Part shown: in pieces, positions 59,211 through 60,370 of the stretch
How positions within the stretch are numbered: position 1 is the stretch's first letter
Layout: every line of letters starts with the position of its first letter
NCBI GenBank assembly: GCA_022750115.1
Contig: JAKIWI010000010.1
Span: forward strand, 1-60,370
Reading direction: 5' to 3'
Origin: Thermoplasmata archaeon
Lineage (GTDB): Archaea > Thermoplasmatota > Thermoplasmata > Lutacidiplasmatales > UBA184
Length of the DNA stretch: 60,370 nucleotides
Program-made: the position numbers and the translations under genes
Notes under the pieces: generated by a model
What the model saw: the letters and a program-made list of their open reading frames with translations, nothing else
Database searches by the model: none
What the model was told of the DNA's origin: nothing

Positions 59211-60113
59211 ATGGGTGACCCGAAGTCTTTCTTCGGAAACGCGACGGTGGTCGGAGCCGACGGAAAGCCGGCGGTATTCGAGGAGCGACCAGCACCCGCG
59301 CCGCCACCCACTGGCCAGAACTCGGCTCGACGAACTCAGGGGCTCGTCCTTGTGGCGGACCGGCTCGGAACAGTCGCAGATCGATCTCCTGCAGAGTGGA
59401 TGCACTTTCTCGACCTGAGGCGGAAGCTGTTGAACAAGGCAAAGGCAACTGCAGCTTCAGATGTAACGGTGATTCACGGCGGAACATCCGGGACGATTCA
59501 GTACTCGACGAGCAAAGTCGTGCCATGGGGATTCGGCTTCTCCGACACGGTCGCAATCTGTTTTGAGGTCAGCATGGACCCCCCAGACGTCCTTCGAGCC
59601 GTCGGTCAGGAAGTACAAGCGCTGTTCCTGGCCGCCCTAGGACAAGGAGACTTGCTCAGAGGCGCCGCCGCGTGTGGGGAATTTTACGCGGATGGGGAGA
59701 TAGTCTGTGGCCCCGCAGTGAACGAGGCGGGGAAACTATTCGACCTAGCCGACTGGGCCGGGATCGTTCTGGGACCATCGACGGGGAAGTCGCTCGATCC
59801 GGGCTTGAATCTCGAACCCACCTTTCCGTTTCGACGTTGGAGCGTGCCACTCCATGTGAGACATTCGGCTGAAATCGAGTGGCAGGAGCTGTGGGCCCTT
59901 GACTGGGCCACGGGGAACGGGAAGTTGTTCCTCGACGCGGGACTCTGGGCCCCAACGATTGAAGACACTGTGCTACCGCTCTTCGGGGCGAATCCCCACC
60001 CGCCTGAGGATCAGAAACGACGCAACACCCTCGCGTTCATTCGCGGGATGCAGCGTGCGCAATCCGAGAGAACTCTCGAGGCGATGGCGAGATTCGAGCA
60101 GCGGCGGGGGTGA
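59211..60113 (+). CDS. Class III nucleotide-cyclase-like protein
   Basis: The 300-residue protein has a disordered N-terminus (about 1-42), then a cyclase-like domain: LVLVAD50 as first metal Asp, FGFSD112TVAICFE as second, LLRGAAACGEFYADGE at 148-163 and CGPAVNEAGKLFDLADWAGIV at 166-186, which fits the G-x-x-VN-x-A-(A/G)-(R/K)-L motif of class III cyclases with Lys replacing the usual Arg. The C-terminal 110 residues are unassigned. Catalysis is inferred, not shown; a degenerate or regulatory role remains possible. It is the last gene before the right end. Confidence 0.65.
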   Translation: MGDPKSFFGNATVVGADGKPAVFEERPAPAPPPTGQNSARRTQGLVLVADRLGTVADRSPAEWMHFLDLRRKLLNKAKATAASDVTVIHGGTSGTIQYSTSKVVPWGFGFSDTVAICFEVSMDPPDVLRAVGQEVQALFLAALGQGDLLRGAAACGEFYADGEIVCGPAVNEAGKLFDLADWAGIVLGPSTGKSLDPGLNLEPTFPFRRWSVPLHVRHSAEIEWQELWALDWATGNGKLFLDAGLWAPTIEDTVLPLFGANPHPPEDQKRRNTLAFIRGMQRAQSERTLEAMARFEQRRG

Positions 60114-60138
60114 CGCCGGAGTTCTCTCGATTATGGAT

Positions 60139-60168
60139 GTTTCTAAACCCGCGCCCTTGTTTCTAAAC
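60139..60168 (+). repeat. Two subterminal motif copies, right
   Basis: GTTTCTAAAC occurs at 60139-60148 and 60159-60168, spaced 20 bases, close to one helical turn multiple. Together with the left copy it marks both ends of the element. Confidence 0.55.
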
Positions 60169-60184
60169 CAGCCCGTTTTGTCGA

Positions 60185-60201
60185 GTTTAGATACGGAGCC
60201 G
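60185..60201 (-). repeat. Right terminal inverted repeat
   Basis: GTTTAGATACGGAGCCG is the reverse complement of 49808-49824. Confidence 0.85.
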
Positions 60202-60211
60202 CGACCGTCGG
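60199..60211 (+). repeat. Right direct repeat
   Basis: CCGCGACCGTCGG equals 49798-49810. It is followed by CAC and GGATTCTT, the inverted partner of the AAGAATCC left of the element. Confidence 0.85.
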
Positions 60212-60370
60212 CACGGATTCTTCGACGTTAGGGCGGGACGTCCGAGGGTGGTTGATGGCTGGTTGGGAAACGGGCTCAGGCCAGGGGGCCCCGCAGCAGC
60301 CCGTCCGGGGCAGGGTGAGCTCTCAACGAATCGGCGCGTCTCGGATCGTTTGTCGGAACAGTCGAATTCG
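60212..60370. other. Right backbone flank, no gene seen
   Basis: After the junction the sequence is again GC-rich. No coding frame or RNA fold is clear in the remaining 159 bases. Confidence 0.4.

Larger units (their letters stand above)
49798..60211. mobile_element. Putative 10.4-kb integrated element with inverted ends and direct repeats
   Basis: Both ends carry the inverted repeat CTCCGTATCTAAAC (49811-49824 and, reversed, 60185-60198; 17 bp if the shared CGG/CCG is counted). Immediately outside on both sides is the direct repeat CCGCGACCGTCGG (49798-49810 and 60199-60211), as a target duplication would look. Base composition inside is visibly less GC-rich than outside. The content is a SWIM/DDE transposase, small DNA-binding proteins, membrane proteins and a cyclase-like protein, with no core genes. 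No tyrosine or serine integrase is seen. I know no named element of this kind. Confidence 0.8.

Noticed and set aside
49798-60211. CRISPR array, casposon or tRNA-targeted integrase island
   Set aside because: There are no regularly spaced repeats, no Cas1-like protein, no integrase, and the junction is not at a tRNA gene.

Overview
The window reads as archaeal, high-GC chromosome, most likely a Thermoplasmatota-type euryarchaeon. Marker genes are TBP, Orc1/Cdc6, aIF1A, RNase P Rpp21, the archaeal CCA enzyme, an archaeal GluRS, Tsr3, Bud32 and a DhnA-type class I aldolase. tRNA introns with bulge-helix-bulge folds, TATA boxes about 26 bases before leaderless starts, and many GTG/TTG starts joined by ATGA, GTGA or TAATG overlaps agree with this. 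The lineage below domain level is an inference from gene content.

Layout. 0.1-3.4 kb: an ABC importer without a binding protein (split AAA-associated protein, ATPase, double permease). 3.58-3.87 kb: tandem tRNA-Gln(CUG) and tRNA-Leu(UAG), whose genes can only be closed by invoking introns in the T-loop and, for Leu, also in the D-arm. 3.8-14.6 kb: phosphatase, aldolase/Tsr3 operon, secreted protein, CDF transporter, MFS transporter, VOC protein, GluRS, a RuvC-like protein, and a zinc ribbon with Rpp21. 14.6-15.2 kb: tRNA-Leu(CAA) and a RelE-type toxin-antitoxin pair. 15.3-31.8 kb: redox proteins, AmrS-like radical SAM enzyme, CCA enzyme, LipA, Cdc6, Tmk, TatD, TBP, a 7TM-PAS-GvpD-like ATPase cluster, Nudix, hydrolase, ThiI-like enzyme. 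31.8-46.6 kb: a fatty-acid oxidation region (thiolase, DUF35 partner, acyl-CoA ligase, two acyl-CoA dehydrogenases, enoyl-CoA hydratase, ETF alpha and beta, FixC-like dehydrogenase) with agmatinase, Bud32, NnrE-NnrD and aIF1A in between. 46.7-49.8 kb: LarB-like, coiled-coil and FKBP-type proteins and a small membrane protein.

49.80-60.21 kb is a mobile element of about 10.4 kb that I do not recognise. It has terminal inverted repeats of 14-17 bp, a 13-bp direct repeat outside them, visibly lower GC, a SWIM zinc-finger/DDE transposase, several small DNA-binding proteins, and a right half of membrane and soluble pairs. The last pair is a two-TM protein followed by a protein with class III nucleotide-cyclase-like motifs, which resembles the layout of Pycsar antiviral operons.

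The most unusual observations are (i) the tandem tRNA genes with three non-canonical introns, each with a bulge-helix-bulge fold that can be drawn base by base, and (ii) the element with its cyclase/TM module.
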